NCBI GenBank assembly: GCA_017854795.1
Contig: JAFMHB010000002.1
Coordinates: 42,916 to 105,776 of the forward strand
From: Candidatus Nanopelagicales bacterium
GTDB taxonomy: Bacteria > Actinomycetota > Actinomycetes > S36-B12
Reading direction: 5' to 3'
DNA length: 62,861 nucleotides
Below the pieces are notes generated by a model that was not told the DNA's origin, searched no databases, and worked only from the letters and a program-made list of their open reading frames with translations. Of the stretch, positions 61,247-62,861 are shown piece by piece (the first letter of the stretch is position 1; each line of letters starts with the position of its first letter). The position numbers and the translations under genes were made by a program.

Positions 61247-62125
61247 TCAGCCAATTGGCTCACTCTCAAAGACGGGGGCTTTCCTGGTTGCAAGGTAGGA
61301 CCCGATCAGGATTAGTGGGAAACCAATTACCAGCCCTAAAGTGATGGGTTCACTCAGGACCAGAACGCCAAGAATTACGGCTACGGCTGGATTGATGTAA
61401 GTAATCACCGTTGTTCGAGTCGGACCGACCGCGGCCACGAGTGCAAAAAATAGGACAAATGCGAGGGCCGTGCATATTATGCCAAGAGCAGCGACGGCAA
61501 GCCAAACATTGCTGGGGACGGATTCAGTCGGTCGATTGATAAACGCCAGAGGTGCATAGATAACCGAGTTGATAACCATTGCCATTGCAACAGCAGCCAA
61601 TGCCGGAACAGTGGAAAGTTTCTGGGAAACAATGATGGGCCCTAGTGCATACCCGACAACGGTGATCCCGAGTAATGCAACAGAAATTAGTTCACTCCCG
61701 GAGACATCTAGGCCCACGAGTGCGGCGACACCCACAATGCCGACGGATAATCCAAAGACGCGTTTGCCGGTGATCCGGTCGTCGATTCCCAAGCGCCAGG
61801 CGAAGATCGCGCTGACAATAGGAACGGCAGCGACTAGCAATCCTGCCATCGAGCTGCTCAGTCTAATTTCGGCGTACGTCAAAGCGCCAATTGGGAATGT
61901 GATCTCGACGACTGCGAAAATAAATACCCATTTCCAATGTCCTTTAAGTTCGCGCAGGTAGCCACGCTCTAGCACAACCGGCATCAGAATTATGGCTGCG
62001 AGGAAAACCCGCAGAAAAACAATTACTTCGGGAGAGAGGTACTCCACGCTCACCTTTATGAGTAGGTAGGGCAAACCCCAAATCAGGCCCAAGCTCAGGA
62101 ACAGGATTAAACCTTTGCGAGACAT
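61247..62125 (-). CDS. EamA/DMT-superfamily transporter
   Basis: 292 residues with ten membrane helices in two EamA repeats (LGLIWGLPYLLIKVSVEYL at the start and the second half beginning GSELISVALLGITVVGYALG; the late PAVAVILGVLVLSEPITLG is a family mark). The substrate is unknown; family members export amino acids and metabolites. ATG start at 62125, divergent from the octT-like gene. Confidence 0.88.
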   Translation of the reverse strand: MSRKGLILFLSLGLIWGLPYLLIKVSVEYLSPEVIVFLRVFLAAIILMPVVLERGYLRELKGHWKWVFIFAVVEITFPIGALTYAEIRLSSSMAGLLVAAVPIVSAIFAWRLGIDDRITGKRVFGLSVGIVGVAALVGLDVSGSELISVALLGITVVGYALGPIIVSQKLSTVPALAAVAMAMVINSVIYAPLAFINRPTESVPSNVWLAVAALGIICTALAFVLFFALVAAVGPTRTTVITYINPAVAVILGVLVLSEPITLGLVIGFPLILIGSYLATRKAPVFESEPIG

Positions 62126-62154
62126 GAGGGCACACTAGGGGAGTGGAGAAACCG

Positions 62155-62861
62155 GTGAACTCGCGCCACGTTCTGGTGCTGGGAGACTCGCTGGCCTTCC
62201 AAGGTCCGCAGGGGATTGTTTCGCCCTCGGATCCACGGCTCTTTCCTAATATTGTGGCAGCACAATTGGCAGGCAAACTGGGCGTACCCATCGAGGTCGA
62301 CCTGGTGGCTCGTGAGGGCTGGACTTCACGTGATTCGTGGTGGGCTCTCACAAAGGATCCGGTTGTCTTTGGAACTTATCTACCCCGCGCCAGCGCGGTG
62401 ATTATCGAGGTCGGAGGCATGGATCACCTACCAGCTGTGATACCCACCTACATCCGTGAAGGAATGCCGTACATCCGTCCAGGTGGTTTGCGTCGCCGTA
62501 CCCGCAGGCTCTACCGCGATCTAGCCCCTAAGGTCGTGGGGATCACCGGTGGACTCATGCGGCAACTACCTCAGTCGGCCACGGATCGCTACTTGACTCG
62601 AATTGTGCAGGCAGTTCGGGCGATCTGCGGGGATATCCCAATTGTCGCCATGACTCCATCACCCTATGACAGCAAGTACTACCCCTCACAGAAATACCAC
62701 GCTGCTGCGCGGGCATCCGCGTTCACGTGGGCGGCACCCCTCGGAGTGCCCATTGTGGACATAGAAAAATATGTTCTTAAAGGTCTCATCAGTGGCGATG
62801 CAAATCCGGATGGGATGCATTGGGCTTGGGAAACCCACGAGTTGGTGGGCGAAGCGCTAGC
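62155..62861 (+). CDS. SGNH-hydrolase, OctT-like (diglucosylglycerate octanoyltransferase), 3' truncated
   Basis: 235 codons to the window end, lacking only a few residues if it has the usual length of about 247. The GDSL block is GDSLAFQGPQG; the catalytic Asp/His pair is in PDGMHW. The pattern fits the Rv2418c-type family, which acylates diglucosylglycerate, next to GpgP in mycobacteria. GTG 62155 has GGAG six bases upstream; a GTG at 62143 is an alternative. Function is assigned from family and synteny. Confidence 0.72.
   Translation, partial: MNSRHVLVLGDSLAFQGPQGIVSPSDPRLFPNIVAAQLAGKLGVPIEVDLVAREGWTSRDSWWALTKDPVVFGTYLPRASAVIIEVGGMDHLPAVIPTYIREGMPYIRPGGLRRRTRRLYRDLAPKVVGITGGLMRQLPQSATDRYLTRIVQAVRAICGDIPIVAMTPSPYDSKYYPSQKYHAAARASAFTWAAPLGVPIVDIEKYVLKGLISGDANPDGMHWAWETHELVGEAL

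Noticed and set aside
56782-62155. Integrative element at tRNA-Ala
   Set aside because: No integrase and no repeated copy of the tRNA 3' end is visible downstream, so the extra genes are not shown to be an integrated element.
1-62861. CRISPR arrays, insertion sequences, rRNA genes
   Set aside because: No regularly spaced repeats, transposase-like ORFs or rRNA sequences were seen.

Overview
The window is a compact, gene-dense chromosome segment of a monoderm actinobacterium (class Actinomycetia). The main evidence is gene order: tRNA-Pro/tig-clpP1-clpP2-clpX ... valS-folC-DUF4233-ndk-mreBCD-mrdA-rodA ... rne-rplU-rpmA-obgE-proB-proA-nadD-rsfS-gpgP ... octT is the backbone known from Streptomyces and Mycobacterium. 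G+C looks close to one half, GTG starts are frequent, stop/start overlaps of 1-4 nt are common, and several genes (valS, folC, proA, pilT1) lack a Shine-Dalgarno and look leaderless. This would suit a free-living aquatic actinobacterium with a streamlined genome, but the species cannot be named from the sequence.

Layout. 1-3.4 kb: a methyltransferase, a VKOR disulfide-forming enzyme, a molybdopterin oxidoreductase with its cytochrome b partner, and a DUF1349 protein. 3.46-8.4 kb: tRNA-Gly, tRNA-Pro, tig, a small ABM-like gene with a damaged start, clpP1, clpP2, clpX. 8.4-32.6 kb: a type IV pilus island sitting between clpX and valS, which are near neighbours in Streptomyces. It contains a membrane protein with degenerate GGDEF and EAL-like domains, three minor prepilins, a gene of unknown function, pilO/pilN/pilM on the minus strand, pilT1-pilB-pilT2-pilC, the major pilin pilA, a sigma-70-like protein with two unknown neighbours, a DUF4388-like protein, the prepilin peptidase pilD, and an operon of small unknown genes with a TadZ/CpaE-like ATPase. 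32.6-47.7 kb: valS, folC, ndk, the rod-shape operon and two radical-SAM-associated genes. 47.9-56.9 kb: rne, L21, L27, obgE, proline genes, nadD, rsfS, a GpgP-like phosphatase and tRNA-Ala. 57.2-62.1 kb: a subtilase, an aldehyde dehydrogenase and a DMT transporter lie between the phosphatase/tRNA-Ala and a 3'-truncated octT-like gene, which are close together in mycobacteria.

The most interesting observation is a shared promoter-like motif in the pilus island. Six short non-coding gaps, each in front of a pilus transcription unit, carry a 15-bp element ending in CCGAWAC (best version AATTTGAGCCGAAAC). Two copies form a 12-bp perfect inverted repeat between the divergent pilM and pilT1 units. 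The element resembles the -10 box of the sigma-28/SigD/WhiG class (CCGATAT / GCCGATAA), and the island encodes its own divergent sigma-70-like protein. The inferred model is a pilus regulon run by a dedicated sigma factor, possibly with inputs from the degenerate GGDEF/EAL protein, the DUF4388 protein and the TadZ-like ATPase. Two small ORFs with strong ribosome binding sites (25114-25176 and 30486-30584) also lie inside the island.
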